Of a DNA stretch of 64,000 nucleotides, positions 40,787 through 51,494 are shown piece by piece. The position numbers and the translations under genes were made by a program. The first letter of the stretch is position 1; every line of letters begins with the position of its first letter. The stretch is taken from contig OX336353.1 of NCBI GenBank assembly GCA_946902875.1, forward strand, positions 17,683,151-17,747,150, given 5' to 3'. Origin of the DNA: Nematopogon swammerdamellus. Taxonomy: Eukaryota; Arthropoda; Insecta; Lepidoptera; Adelidae. Below the pieces are notes generated by a model. It was not told where the DNA came from. It did no database searches and was given only the letters and a program-made list of their open reading frames with translations.

Positions 40787-41596
40787 GCATTCGGGAATTC
40801 TACATAATGTACCATGCGACTGCTAATTTCGCTTCGCACGTTCAAGTCACATTTAGCGTAGTTTGTCGCTATCAGCCTAAAGAGTTGATGGTTCGGGGTT
40901 CGAATCCCACTTTCGTATGTTATTTTTTTTTTGCTTTTTTATTATTTTAATTATTAAAATGATTGTGGCTTATGTAACTGATGCGTGATTCTAATTTTTT
41001 ATTTTTTATTATTTTACCTAAATAACATTTTATTGTAATTTCTTCCAAATTATTTTAGTTCATGTACTTACCACTTTTTATAAACCTCTAAATAGACTAT
41101 CGATGAAAACTAAAATAAAAATAGGTAGGTAGGTAATAGGTAGATAGGCATTTAGGTATGTATGGCAAATATCATAGCAACATAGGTACCGGCATTCGGG
41201 AATTCTACATAATGTACCATGCGACTGCTAATTTCGCTTCGCACGTTCAAGTCACATTTAGCGTAGTTTGTCGCTATCAGCCTAGAGAGTTGGTGGTTCG
41301 GGGTTCGAATCCCACTTTCGTATGTTTTTTTTTTTTTGCTTTTTTATTATTTTAATTATTAAAATGATTGTGGCTTATGTAACTGATGCGTGATTCTAAT
41401 TTTTTATTTTTTATTATTTTACCTAAATAACATTTTATTGTAATTTCTTCCAAATTATTTTAGTTCATGTACTTACCACTTTTTATAAACCTCTAAATAG
41501 ACTATCGATGAAAACTAAAATAAAAATAGGTAGGTAGGTAATAGGTAGATAGGCATTTAGGTATGTATGGCAAATATCATAGCAACATAGGTACCG
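40787..41596 (+). repeat. 405-bp tandem duplication, two copies
   Basis: 40787-41191 and 41192-41596 are almost identical, with two A/G changes and one T-run difference seen. Each holds a B-box-like GGGGTTCGAATCCCACTTTC preceded by TTTAGCGTAGTTTG (A-box-like), so each may include a tRNA-derived SINE head. The duplication is recent by its identity. Confidence 0.9.
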
Positions 41597-41760
41597 GCCG
41601 GCGCGCGCGGCGCGCGCGGCGGCAGCATGGCACGGTGCGGTGGGGTGCGGTGCGGTGCGGTAACTCAGTAGCAGCGTGCGGTGCGGAGGCGGCACGGCGG
41701 CGGCGGCGGCGGAGGCGGCGGAGGCGGCGGCGCGGTGGAGGCGCGGGAGGCGCAGACAGC
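41597..41760. repeat. GC-rich triplet/hexamer block
   Basis: GGCGCGCGCGGCGCGCGCGG, (GGTGC)n-like runs and (GGC)n / GGAGGCGGCGGA repeats. It directly adjoins the duplication at GTACCG. Frames through it are compositional. Confidence 0.75.
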
Positions 41761-41904
41761 GTTATACCACAGTACCTATTAGTTATTCTGTGGTTATACC
41801 AACGAAAGCCATGCGTATAACGCCCCGTCAAGTTACGTACCGGAGCGTATACTGATAGATACCACAGAAGAGAGATATTCCTGATACGGTCGTACTGTAT
41901 ACTG

Positions 41905-42290
41905 GTACGGAAAATGACACGGTGGCAACATCACCTACAATACAACATCCGAGATGTCAGCTCGTAACAACTGGTGAAGTAGGTGCTATGTCAGTGCTTT
42001 TCTTCGGTCGTACCGGCTTCACTGAACTGGACGGAAAAAAAGAAGGGAGTCATATCCCGAAATAGTTTGTATTTTCCGTCCAGTTTAGTGTAGCCGGCAC
42101 GACCAAAGGGAAGCACTGACATGGCACCTAAGTTCACCCGGTGTTATGGGCTGACATCACGGATGTTATAGGTGATATAGCAAACTGTGTCAGTTTACAT
42201 AAAAAAATTCCTCAGTCGCCTTTTACGACATGCACGGGGAGAGATGCAGTGGGGCTATTATTTTAAATTACCATCCCACACGGTACAAAT
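41905..42290 (-). mobile_element. LINE-A 3' end, minus, with nested plus copy and internal deletion
   Basis: Tail part 41905-42055 ends GAAGGGAGTCATATCCC; the ORF-end part (CCTCAGTCGCCTTTTACGAC, GGGGAGAGATGCAGTGGGGC) resumes at about 42210. The middle of the tail (ACGAACTATTT to ACCCTACCACC) is missing from the outer copy. Confidence 0.75.
42058..42208 (+). mobile_element. SINE-A/LINE-A tail nested in LINE-A
   Basis: AAATAGTTTGTATTTTCCGT through CTGTGTCAGTTTACATAAAA, opposite to its host copy and inserted at the ATATCCC/TTAGTCGCC junction. Confidence 0.75.
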
Positions 42291-42299
42291 ATACCTTAC

Positions 42300-42840
42300 C
42301 TACCTATCTTTTTTCCATTCGATCCAAACACAGAAGACAGAAATGACGACCGACACGCGGGCGCAGCAGGGCAGGAGCGAGCAAGCGAGCCCGGAACTAA
42401 AATTGTATCTAGTATTGAAGTGCCTGCTAAATTGACGAAGGCAAAAATTTTACCCTTCCGACTGAAGAATTACGTCAATAATTTCATGTAGGCGTTTTTT
42501 GTTTTTTATTTTTATCTCCTTTCGTGGATAAAATAATAAAACAAATTGAATAGAGTTTTCTCAGAGCTTTGTGACCTTTGAATCGGTGGTATTGTAAAAT
42601 TGTAATAATACACACATAATCAGATTTTCAAAAATTCATGCTTTTTTTATATATTTTAAATTTTATGTTTATTACTTACTTTTACTCATTATTAAAAAAA
42701 CCAGCAATGCACTTTGTTGGTAAGGAACCAAAATATAGGTTGGTATTTTTTTAATTTTCTGAATGTGTGTCAATTGGTCAGTTTTGGACCTTCTTTGTCG
42801 CACTTTTTGCATGTTTTGCGTATTTGGCGTTTGTCACCGC
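42300..42840. other. AT-rich sequence without recognisable feature
   Basis: An 82-codon plus frame (42187-42435) begins inside the LINE-A remnant and has no domain. Confidence 0.35.
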
Positions 42841-42844
42841 CTTA

Positions 42845-42985
42845 AGTACTGCATTGTCCGCCCCTACGTGTTTTCTACATCCCAAAGGTTAATTCGTAAA
42901 GAATGCCGCAAGGCATTAAACTCGCCTTTTGTAACATTTTTATACAATGGTGTACAATAAAGTATATTTTCATTGCATTACATAA
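42845..42985 (+). mobile_element. probable LINE 3'-end fragment
   Basis: Frame ..RLIRKECRKALNSPFVTFLY NGVQ stop, then ACAATAAAGTATATTTTCAT, a polyadenylation-type end seen also near 52555. Class uncertain. Confidence 0.4.
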
Positions 42986-43194
42986 TATTTGTGTATATTA
43001 TATTTAACATCATGGTGCCTTTTCCTTTCCAAACGATCCTTGAAATAATAAAATATTCACGCTTTGTAAAAAAAAGAATACCTGAGTAGTGGGTCAGTCA
43101 TCTGAGAGAGGGGGGTAAATGAATAACCCTCATACATACAAACATTCCGGCTCAACACATTACCCTCCTGTTGGCTTCGCCGTAGTCGGGTAAA

Positions 43195-43305
43195 AAATAG
43201 GCGGAGACGGGGTGGCGATGGGGCGGTGACGGTGCGGCGACGGGGCGGCGACGGAGCGTCGACGGGGTGGCGACGACGACGGGGCGGTGGGACGGCGCCG
43301 GCGGT
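43195..43305. repeat. GC-rich ~12-bp degenerate tandem repeat
   Basis: GGGGCGGCGACG-type units with drift. Gives a Pro/Arg-rich minus frame (43152-43436) I do not call a gene. Confidence 0.65.
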
Positions 43306-43547
43306 TCAGACAACTGCCCCACATGAATAACTTCTGAATCCGCCAGTGTCGATTCTGTTTGCGATTTATTCCAGAAGCCGATGGAGTTCGATGCTAATGC
43401 TGTTTGTGTTTCAGGAATTCTGCTGTTGATATTCAATCAAATATACATCAATATATTATTTTATACTTAGGTACGATCACAATGGAACACAGATTCGAGC
43501 TAGCTCGCTTTACTTTAAATATAATGTTTATTTATTGTTCTGTAACC

Positions 43548-43855
43548 ATATGGAACTCTATTACTAAGCCTACGCAGTCTGTCTGTCTGTCTGTCTGTCC
43601 AAGTGCTGTATCTATTGAACCCTAATAGGTAGCCGGTTTAAATTTTCGCAGAATATGTGTTATTATGGCGGATAAACTAACAAATAATAAAAAAGCAAAA
43701 AGTAAAAATACATGAAACGCGTTTTTACTCTATCATAAAAACGGTAATACTCGCAAGCGTCAAACTTGGTGTGATTATAGTGAAAACCCGGTCAATTATG
43801 TGATGGCATGGAACCCTCAGTGCGCGAGTCCAACTCGCACTTGGCCGGTTTTTCA
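43548..43855 (-). mobile_element. Rep-N variant, minus
   Basis: Ends GAACTCTATTACTAAGCCTA and CTCGCACTTGGCCGGTTTTT, with (CTGT)n near the first. The middle contains TCAAACTTGGTGTGATTATA instead of the GATGGCGCGCGC block, a second Rep-N subtype. Confidence 0.8.
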
Positions 43856-43859
43856 CTCA

Positions 43860-44350
43860 ACTGGAAACAGGTTGTCTCAAAAATTTGTCAGGTTTGTAAT
43901 TTTTTTTTCTAATCGCTACTTGATAGCTTAGTAAGATGATTTGAGTTCGATTTCGAGTTTGTAGTAAATTTTTATAAGGTAATTCAGCGATTTTTATAAC
44001 ATTGCTTTTTTTCGCTTCCCTCCTTTAATAGTCAACTATTTAAGCTATTTTAACAAAATGTATTCTTCCAATTATTTACTTTCGATAAAATTCACACTTT
44101 AAACTAAATAATTCACATGTATCATTTATCAGACACTTATCAAAATCGAACGCCGACAAAAGGCGCACCGTTTATCTCCCTCAAGCTATCGCCATTATGG
44201 AGTTGCTTCATTCGATAAAATAAAATAAAATCTATAGAATAGAACTGCTGCTATATAATAATTATAGTGTCATTTTATTACGTATCTAGCACACAATTCT
44301 AATGCACACAATTTCTATCAGACGTCTCATAAAATACGTGTTGATAATAC
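43860..44350. other. AT-rich sequence without recognisable feature
   Basis: No repeat or coding signal recognised. Confidence 0.4.
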
Positions 44351-44361
44351 ACAATTATGTG

Positions 44362-44470
44362 CATGTGAAGGGAAGCATTGACACGGCACCTAGTTCACCC
44401 GGTGTTATGGGCTGACATCACGGATGTAGTAGGTGATGTAGCCAACCGTGTCAGTTTCAATAAAAAAAAT
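44362..44470 (+). mobile_element. SINE-A/LINE-A tail, severely truncated
   Basis: GAAGGGAAGCATTGACACGG through CCGTGTCAGTTTCAAT and an A-run. Confidence 0.75.
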
Positions 44471-44529
44471 GTTCAACAGGTGTGACAGAGATATACCATT
44501 TAGTCTTTGTGCACAAGGATTACCCACAT

Positions 44530-44700
44530 GGTTCCCCCCAAGTACAGTCTCGGGTCCTTCAAGAGGGGCGTGAATAGGCACCGGTCAGGCCGGCATGGCA
44601 TTCGCAACCCCGGCATGCGATCGAATGCCCATGGGCGTCGTTAGACACCTCATGGGTGGCTCGGAGCCACATGTTGCGCTTTCTATAAAAACAAAACTTG
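44530..44700 (+). mobile_element. LINE-T1 3' end
   Basis: CCCAAGTACAGTCTCGGGTC, CAGGCCGGCATGGCATTCGC, GGCGTCGTTAGACACC, TGTTGCGCTTTCTATAAAAA. Encodes the short SFKRGVNRHRSGRHGIRNP end. Confidence 0.75.
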
Positions 44701-44863
44701 CCCTAGGCAGATAGCTTTTTGTGGACATCTGCCTGACATGGAATCAAATGTCAACAAAAAATACGACCCCTCGACTCGAAACTAGGATTCCCCTGTGCTA
44801 TTGGGTAGCCTAGCCAGTCTTTCATCCGGACAACAATAGTAGTTATTTAGCTGGTATACCATA

Positions 44864-44922
44864 CCGTGCCGTGCCGTGCCGTGCCGTGCCGTGCCGTGCC
44901 GTGCCGTGCCGTTCCGTGCCGT
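44864..44922. repeat. (CCGTG)n pentanucleotide microsatellite
   Basis: About twelve CCGTG units with one CCGTT. Confidence 0.9.
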
Positions 44923-45239
44923 TATTATTTCTGAAATTCGAAACTTTGATGACTCATCCATCACATCTTAAACTAGTAAACATATTTAATTTAACACACA
45001 TACATTTGTCACAAATATCTTCTTCTATAGTATGGTATTTCAAACTACTTCTAGCTATTATAAACTCCGAGGTATAGCGCTTTTCCTGTGTTACTATTTT
45101 CGCGTTACCTCTTTTCGTTACCCTCAAATTGAAATTTCAGCGAGTACCGCGCAACTTCAAATAGGTGCGAGTAAGACCATGTCATTTGATTCCATGTCAA
45201 TAAAGATTTAAAGTTCAGTTTCAGATTCCAGACTCCAGT

Positions 45240-45400
45240 TCTATCCTCTCATGTTCTTTCTCAAAATTTACCATCTTCGCCTCGACAGTATTTCCGCGCG
45301 CACACTCAAGGCGTAAAGCCGTCGACGTCGTCGGAGCGAAGCACTGCTTCAGCGACGTCGCGTAATCTCGCGACAAGGTAAGCAGCGGAGAAAAACGACG
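45240..45400 (+). other. GC-rich block with donor-like CAAGGTAAGC (weak)
   Basis: CpG-rich stretch in AT-rich DNA. A plus-strand open stretch reaches CGACAAGGTAAGC near 45375, which resembles a splice donor. No protein family recognised. Confidence 0.15.
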
Positions 45401-45547
45401 CGAAAAAACGTAGCGGACTAACTTGATAGCTGCGAGCAAGGTTGGGGGTAGAGCACGCAAGGCAGAGTAGTTACTGTCATCATATTTCCTAGTTGCGGAG
45501 TGCATAATAATGCTTCCTACTAGTACGGTGACAGGACAGGAAATAAT

Positions 45548-45700
45548 TTTTAAGTTTCCGTACCCCGTACTAAGCTGTCTGTCTGTCCGTCCGCCCGTCC
45601 GTCCGATGGCTGTATCTCAGTAACCGTAATAGCTAGTCGGTTGAAATTTTCACAGAATATGTGTTATTTTGGTGGATATAACAAAAAATGTTTTTGCGTG
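45548..45700 (-). mobile_element. Rep-N 3' half, minus
   Basis: AGTTTCCGTACCCCGTACTA, (CTGT/CCGT)n, AACCGTAATAGCTAGTCGGT, TTTTCACAGAATATGTGTTA. Confidence 0.75.
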
Positions 45701-45859
45701 TGTTTTTTGGGTGTGTCAATTGTGTGTTTTAATTTTGGATGTTTGTTTAACATGTACTTTGTTCTTTTATACAGTCCTTAATCTATTATAATGTTTTATT
45801 TATTCATAGGTCTACTACCACAATATTATAACCACCTTATTATGATTATATTATACGTA

Positions 45860-46740
45860 CTAGCTTTTGGCTGCGGCTTCGCTCCCTCTCTCTCTCTATC
45901 TCTCTATTGAACCCGTACAATGCAAGTTACCTACTGTTACACGCAGGTTAATATTTAGGTAGCAAACATCTTTTGTTAATTTTTTCGAAAAGTAATGCTA
46001 AACACATATATTTTTTTTGCGTAAAGTGTTTATTTGAGTTTCTACGTAACCCTCCCGAAATTTTTGACATGACTAACGAAGCACCTTTAACATGACCAAA
46101 CTCCTTTTCTTTATCTTATCTTAACACTATTAATGTCTCCTAATTAATATTTATTATTACGTTGTATTACTTGTATCAATATATGTACTTACTTAATTAT
46201 ATTTTACAGGTTTTCATATATCTTTATATTTTTTAAATTAAAAATTGTCACATCTTATCTTATGATTCCTTTACACACATTTCACATACCTGAAGGTTGG
46301 CTGTGAGAAATCTCTTCAAGGCATAATTATGCATTCCTTGTGTTATTTTTATTCATGAAATTTTTTTGTGGAGCAATATAATTTTCTATTTCTATAAATT
46401 ATGCACTCTACACTTGCCTTACTCGTAGGGCGAAAACCACGAACGCGAATCAAGATTCACGGCCGCTTCGCCGGCAGCTTATTCGCCCTTTCCACTTGGA
46501 CGAGGAGGTGACATCAAAATTACATAATTTTAATTGAAAAAGAGAAGAGCATCCTCGGCGGAAAGTGTGAAATATCTCTGATAATTTCGTTGCTTTAAAA
46601 TATTTTACCGTGTTAAAGCTTCAAGTAAGCCACTTAGTTTGCTGTTTTAAAGAAAAAATATTAAGCTGAATAAAAACGACCTACCCATATTTAACTTAGA
46701 TTAAATTCTTAAATTTTGTATAATATAGCTTCGATGTACT
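45860..46740. other. no gene; short Rep-G start word at 45861
   Basis: CTAGCTTTTGGCTGCGGCTT then a (CT)n run, followed by about 800 bp of AT-rich sequence with no recognised feature. Confidence 0.4.
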
Positions 46741-46744
46741 TGTA

Positions 46745-47098
46745 CTGTCATAAGGGTCCATATTACTAAGCCTACGCCGTCTGTCTGTCTGTCTGTCTGT
46801 CCGTCTGTCTGTCCGACGGCTGTATCTCTTGAACCGTAATAGGTAGCCCGTTGGAATTTTCACAGAATATGTGTTATTTATTATGGCCGATATGCGATAT
46901 AACAACAAACAATAAAAATAAGGAGAATTAAAAAATTCACGGTGCCCCCATACAAGAAACTAAAAAGTGTATGCGCGCCATCTACCGAATAGAGTATGAA
47001 GCATTTTAACTAATACATAGATGGCGTGAGTGGCGCTGACCATAACATGGCGATACGGAACCCTCGGTGCGCGAGTTCGGCTCCCACTTGGCCGGTTT
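46745..47098 (-). mobile_element. Rep-N, near full-length, minus
   Basis: From GGTCCATATTACTAAGCCTA with (CTGT)n, through GTGTATGCGCGCCATCTACC and ATAACATGGCGATACGGAAC to CACTTGGCCGGTTTTT. It serves as a reference for the split copies at 6890 and 15570. Confidence 0.85.
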
Positions 47099-47170
47099 TT
47101 TTTTATGTAATCCTGTATGGGTGACTGAGTCAGAGGGGCCAAAGCACATGCTGCGACTAGCCGATATCCC
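47096..47170 (-). mobile_element. SINE-B tail fragment
   Basis: T-run, ATGTAATCCTGTATGGGTGA, GAGGGGCCAAAGCACATGCT, cut at CGATATCC where a plus-strand SINE-A/LINE-A tail starts. Confidence 0.7.
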
Positions 47171-47424
47171 TTCCCTTCTTATCTTACTAGGTGGTAGGGA
47201 TTAAACCGCCCGGGTTGATACCACCGCACCGAATGAAAGGTCGGTTGAAATCGCTATGTAAATAGTTCTTGTTTTCCGTCCAGTTCAGTGTAGCCGGCAC
47301 GACCGAAGGGAAGCACTGACATGGCTCCTAGTTCACCTAAGTCTTATGGGTTGACATCACGGATGTAGTAGGTGATGTAGCGAACCGTGTCAGTTTCCAT
47401 AAAAAAAAAAAAAAAAAAAAAACC
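47168..47424 (+). mobile_element. SINE-A/LINE-A tail copy with A-tail
   Basis: CCCTTCCCTTCTTATCTTAC, GGTGGTAGGGATTAAACC ... CGTGTCAGTTTCCAT and about 22 A. Confidence 0.8.
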
Positions 47425-47659
47425 ATTTATTGAGTGTGATAAACACTTCCATACAGGCAGTAATACCTGTGGTAATACTTAGTCTTACGGTGCTTACTCA
47501 AAAGGCAAGTGGTATTGCATACGAACAATCTGTTAGCCCCTTCCTAAGTGATTATTTGACATCTCTTTTGCGGTCAGACTTCATTTGGTGGCAAATTAAG
47601 AATAAAAAATTTGCAATTATGAAACAGCAAGACTAACAAAAAACCAACTAACTACCTAC

Positions 47660-47955
47660 AGGGAACTACGCACCTACAACTATTTGTCGATTTTGACCAT
47701 TTGCATAATACATAACAATCGCAGAAATTAGCAGAGGTAGTGAGATTTGAGTTTATTTTTAAAAGATTCAAGCCTTGGCACGCTACTCATTTCGATTGGC
47801 AGTGCATTCCAAAGTCGAGGAGCCTGCACAGCATAATGATCTGCTCATGAAGCGCGAGCAGTGCTTAGGCCAAGGAGGATACAGACTGTATGCTCGGTGG
47901 CTTAGGGATTTGGAGAATTTCTGTGTCGGAGGCTCTCAGTGGTCGCCCATTTATT
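47660..47955 (-). mobile_element. LINE C-terminal stub (CR1/Jockey-like), frameshifted
   Basis: Minus frame at 47690-47810: APRLWNALPIEMSSVPRLES, FKNKLKSHYLC, stop. Upstream in shifted frames: GRPLRASDTEILQIPK, EHTVCILLGLST. This is a LINE pol C-terminus with at least two frameshifts. It lies immediately 3' of LINE-A on the same strand but belongs to a different family. Confidence 0.65.
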
Positions 47956-47962
47956 AAATTTT

Positions 47963-48639
47963 TTTTTATGGAAACTGACACGGTTGGCTACATCACCTAC
48001 AACATCCGTGATGTCAGCCCATAACACCGGGTGAACTTGGTGCCACGTCCGTGCTTCCCTTCGGTCGTGCCGGCTACACTGAACTGGACGGAAAACACAA
48101 ACTATTTACATAGCCGTTTCGACCGACCTTTCATTCAGTGCGGTGGTACCAACTCGGGCGGATTAAACCCTACCACATAGTAATATAAGAAGGGAGTCAT
48201 ATCCCTTAGTCGCCTTTTACGACATACACGGGGAGAGATGCAGTGCGGCTATTCTTTTAAAAATGTTCTTGCTTTTAAAGTACCGGCCCCACACGGTAAA
48301 GTGCCCATGCTGTGAAAGTGGAAGTACCATCTCTGGTAGTATGTATTCTGGTATCTTTGTATCACTCAGACTTTTGTACAAGAAGCAGAGAATATGCATA
48401 TTACGACGGTCACGGATCCTGAGCCAACCCAATTCCCTCCTATAGTGTGAGACATGATCATACTTCCTGAGATTGTAATTGTACCCAATACAGGCATTCT
48501 GCACCCTTTCCAGTTTGTCTACTAGTTGACATGTTAGATCAAGGAAACAAATGTCCGCATAATCTATGATAAGCAATAAGTATGCCTGTGGAAGCATGAT
48601 TTTGGTTTTCCTTGGCAGTAGGTCCTGCATTTTACGCAT
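47963..48639 (-). mobile_element. LINE-A: RT C-terminal ORF, 3'UTR and A-tail
   Basis: 140-codon open minus frame 48639-48217: LLLIIDYADICFLDLTCQLV, KLERVQNACIGYNYNLRKYD, HVSHYRRELGWLRIRDRRN, LHLSPCMS, stop. The 'Y..I..YAD......L..LERVQN.CI' to 'LGWL.I..RR' block follows the RT catalytic domain in CR1/L2/Jockey-type LINEs; the catalytic part is absent. The 3'UTR after the stop is GGCGACTAAGGGATATGACT, then the same tail found on SINE-A, ending in the A-run at about 47963-47970. This copy ties the tail shared by some 18 other pieces in the window to a LINE ORF. Confidence 0.8.
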
Positions 48640-49040
48640 TAGTCTTGCTCAAAATAGGACAGAGCCACGCCAGTGTGAAACTTGCATCCCAAACTTTAAA
48701 TCCATGCTCCAACAAAGCGTAAGCTCTCCACGTCCGTACCATCAACAATTCAGGACCTTTCGTGCGTACTGTCACTCTAAACCCTTACGTGTGAGCAAAA
48801 CGTCTCTTATAACTGAAATTACTCATCTAGAACTTTGTCAAACTCAATAACTTCCTACGTTTCTTTATGTACACCTCGCGCGATGATAGATGGAGCGAGT
48901 GGTAAGGTGTTAATTCTGTATCTCCATTATTATGTGATGGTTCGTCTCTGTCGCGTCACGTAGGGTCGTTACGAATTGGCTATGGCGGTCTGTCACGCAC
49001 GTGTTGAGTTGCCATTCCATCGCTGCTTACTCTGTTATAG
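48640..49040. other. no gene recognised
   Basis: A 94-codon plus frame (48566-48850) opens antisense to LINE-A and has no domain. Confidence 0.35.
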
Positions 49041-49052
49041 TTATAAGCACTA

Positions 49053-49490
49053 TACAGGGTGTCCCCGGACAGGTGTAGTTCCTTTAAGGAGGATATTCTA
49101 CGCTTTGTAACAAACATAATTAGTAAAGGAAGTAGGGTTCTAGGTACACACGTTGCGGAGATAATATTAAAGTTATTAATGTAGTGTAATGTTGTAATGC
49201 TCTAATCGGGCGCGCGCGGGGAGCGGGGCAGCGGGAATACGGACGGATGCGACGCGAGTGAACGCAAACAGATAGCCCGCCCCGCCGCGCCGCCCCGCCG
49301 GCTGCTCCGCCCGCGTACCGCCCGCACCCCGCCGCGCCGCTAAAGGCGCCCACACTCACATTTAGTTTGTTAGGAAGTCCTAAAATTTTAATGAAAGCAC
49401 ATATTGAAAAAAATCTTTCACCATTGCTTTTGTTACAAGGCGCAGAATAGCCTACTTAAAGGAACTACACCAGTCCGGGGACATCCTGTA
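49053..49490. mobile_element. mariner-type MITE with GC-rich interior
   Basis: 438 bp. TIR TACAGGGTGTCCCCGGACAG and TACAGGATGTCCCCGGACTG (reverse complement of the right end), extending about 60 bp with few mismatches. TA flanks both ends (49051-49052, 49491-49492). The centre (49206-49350) is strongly CpG-rich, unlike the arms, and might be captured host sequence. No transposase. Confidence 0.85.
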
Positions 49491-49699
49491 TAGTATAACT
49501 ACCTTTTGCCCGCGGCTTCGCTCGCGTGAAATTCGTATTTAAAAAGAAGAATGTAAGTAAGCCCGCTTCCGCACCTTTATTTCGCCACATCTTAGCGTAA
49601 CCGGAACAAAATTTTATTTAGCCTATCTGTGTCCCGTATAGTAAAATTTGCTTGTACTAAGTTTCATCGAATTCGGACGATCGGTTTAAGAGTTATGGA

Positions 49700-49756
49700 G
49701 GAACATACATACATACATACATACATTCGTACATACATGCATACAACATAGATACA

Positions 49757-49790
<34 letters not shown>

Positions 49791-49812
49791 CATACATACA
49801 TACATACATACA
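49700..49812. repeat. (CATA)n microsatellite
   Basis: About 27 tetranucleotide units with a few breaks, expanded relative to the 3 units in the 5083 copy. Confidence 0.9.
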
Positions 49813-49839
49813 GAAAATATTTCTAAATATCGTCATTAA

Positions 49840-50280
49840 CCGACTTCAAAAAAGGAGGAGGTTCTATGTTCGGCTGTATGTATTTTTTTTTATGTATGTT
49901 CAGCAATATCTTCCCCAATTGTGAACCGATTTCTATGATTTTTTTTGTGTTCGGTTCAGTCTAGCTCCAAGGTGGTCCCATTTTTTTTTTGGTCAAGATC
50001 GGATTGGAAAGCGAGGCGGAATCGCGAGGCCGAAGGCCGAGCGATTCCGCCGAGTACATTAATAGCAAATAAAAATTACTAAAAAAACTGTGAAATAAAA
50101 AACTATTTAAAAAAATATAAAAACCGCCTTCAAAAATGTATGAAATAAAAAAATAAAAATCGAACCCTAGAGTTGAAGGCGGTGGTGCTAAAGCAAGCAA
50201 AAATACCCGACCGCCTTCAACTCTAGGGTTCGATTTTAATTTTTTTATTTCATACATTTTTGAAGGCCGTTTTTATATTT
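49840..50280. mobile_element. insert in Rep-G carrying a 73-bp-arm hairpin
   Basis: Starts CCGACTTCAAAAAAGGAGGA, a common lepidopteran repeat start. 49998-50055 has GAGGCCGAAGGCCGAGCG. 50109-50183 and 50210-50280 are inverted arms (ACCGCCTTCAA...TTGAAGGCGGT) around a ~26-base loop. Possibly a MITE inside another repeat. Confidence 0.7.
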
Positions 50281-50479
50281 TTTTTAGTATCATACTCGTA
50301 CATAGAGTCTGCAAACGCAGTATCTCATATATCAAAGTAACTTACACCATGACCATCCCTTACAGATTAGATCATTAGTATTGATTTTTGTTCGCGCTGT
50401 TTGACTGGAGGAAATTACTCCTGGTGATAAGTTTGACTTGAGCACTATTATTACTTATATTTTATTATTATGCGTGTCT

Positions 50480-51092
50480 ACGATCCGCCGACGACGTCCT
50501 AAAAACCAGAACTTGTTCACAATCATGGACGGGAGTTCGCGAAAGTATTTTTTATTTATTTTTAATTTTCAATTAAAATTAGTTTGTCTTTTTTGCCGGT
50601 TCTATTTTGACCAGTGTCATGTATAGTGAGGATTAATGGTGATGTACGATCATTCAAAATATTGTAGTCTCTAAAAAAAGCAGAGTTTGAAAAACACAAG
50701 TAAAACAACGTGGCAACAACAAGTAGGTTGTGGGAAGTGTTAAGTGTAATACATAAAACTCCCGTATTAGTAAATATGCATAGGAGACGCCCAAAAAACA
50801 GAACGTGTCAGGACCTGGGGATATCCTGAAAACCAAAATGCATCTACGATCTGCGAACGTCCTAAAACCAGAACGTGTCACGACCCGGGGATATCCTGAA
50901 AACCAGAATTCATCCACGACCTGCGAACTCCCTAAAAACCAGAACATGTCAGGATCCGGGGATATCCTGAAAACCAGAATGCATCATCCGCGAACGCCCT
51001 AAAACTAGAACGTATCACTATCCGGGGACATCCTTAAAATCAGAATTTGTCTACGATAAGTGGACGCCCCCAAAACTAGAAAGTATCCTCGG
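50480..51092 (+). repeat. ~70-bp tandem repeat, about 4.5 units plus an isolated unit
   Basis: GAACGTGTCA-type words at 50801, 50871, 50942 and 51008, each followed by GGGGATATCCTGAAAACCAG. An isolated unit (CGACGTCCTAAAAACCAGAA) lies at 50485-50530. Frames across the array (e.g. 50805-51002) are repeat-derived. Confidence 0.8.
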
Positions 51093-51494
51093 AATTCTGT
51101 GAAAAGTAGGCGAACGGCAACCCCAGTCACGTGGGGACATGTGAGCACGTGTAGCGAGGTGAGGTGGCGACACGCGTCTTGCTGCCGACATGTGATGTGA
51201 CACGTTCGCTGACGAAATGCGACACGCCCGCTGACGTCAGGTCGACCCCTACGTGTTGTAATTGGGTCACTTTCACTCGCTCTCAGATTAGACGTCTTGG
51301 CGCGTAGACGTCTTGTAATATTTAACATGTATGTCAACTAACGTTGGCTCTGTTCAATTAGATTAGAGTGAACTAACCTTACCCACGGCTACAAATTGGT
51401 GTGATTTCGATAGGCACGCAGCATTTTGTATGTGTTTATTTTATTTTATTGTAAATTTTCTCGAAAATTTAATAACTCATCTTAAAATTACAAA

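Larger units (their letters stand above)
49497..50390 (+). mobile_element. Rep-G copy with (CATA)n and nested hairpin insert
   Basis: Matches 5083-5450 up to ATCGTCATTAA (49838) and again from TTTTAGTATCATACTCG (about 50281), including AGAGTCTGCAAACGCAGTAT. The intervening ~440 bp are foreign to the 5083 copy. Confidence 0.8.

Noticed and set aside
45221..45505. 94-codon minus frame near the GC-rich block
   Set aside because: No domain or promoter/splice support on that strand.
49120..49359. Gly/Ala/Arg-rich 79-codon minus frame
   Set aside because: Lies in the CpG-rich centre of a mariner-type MITE; compositional.
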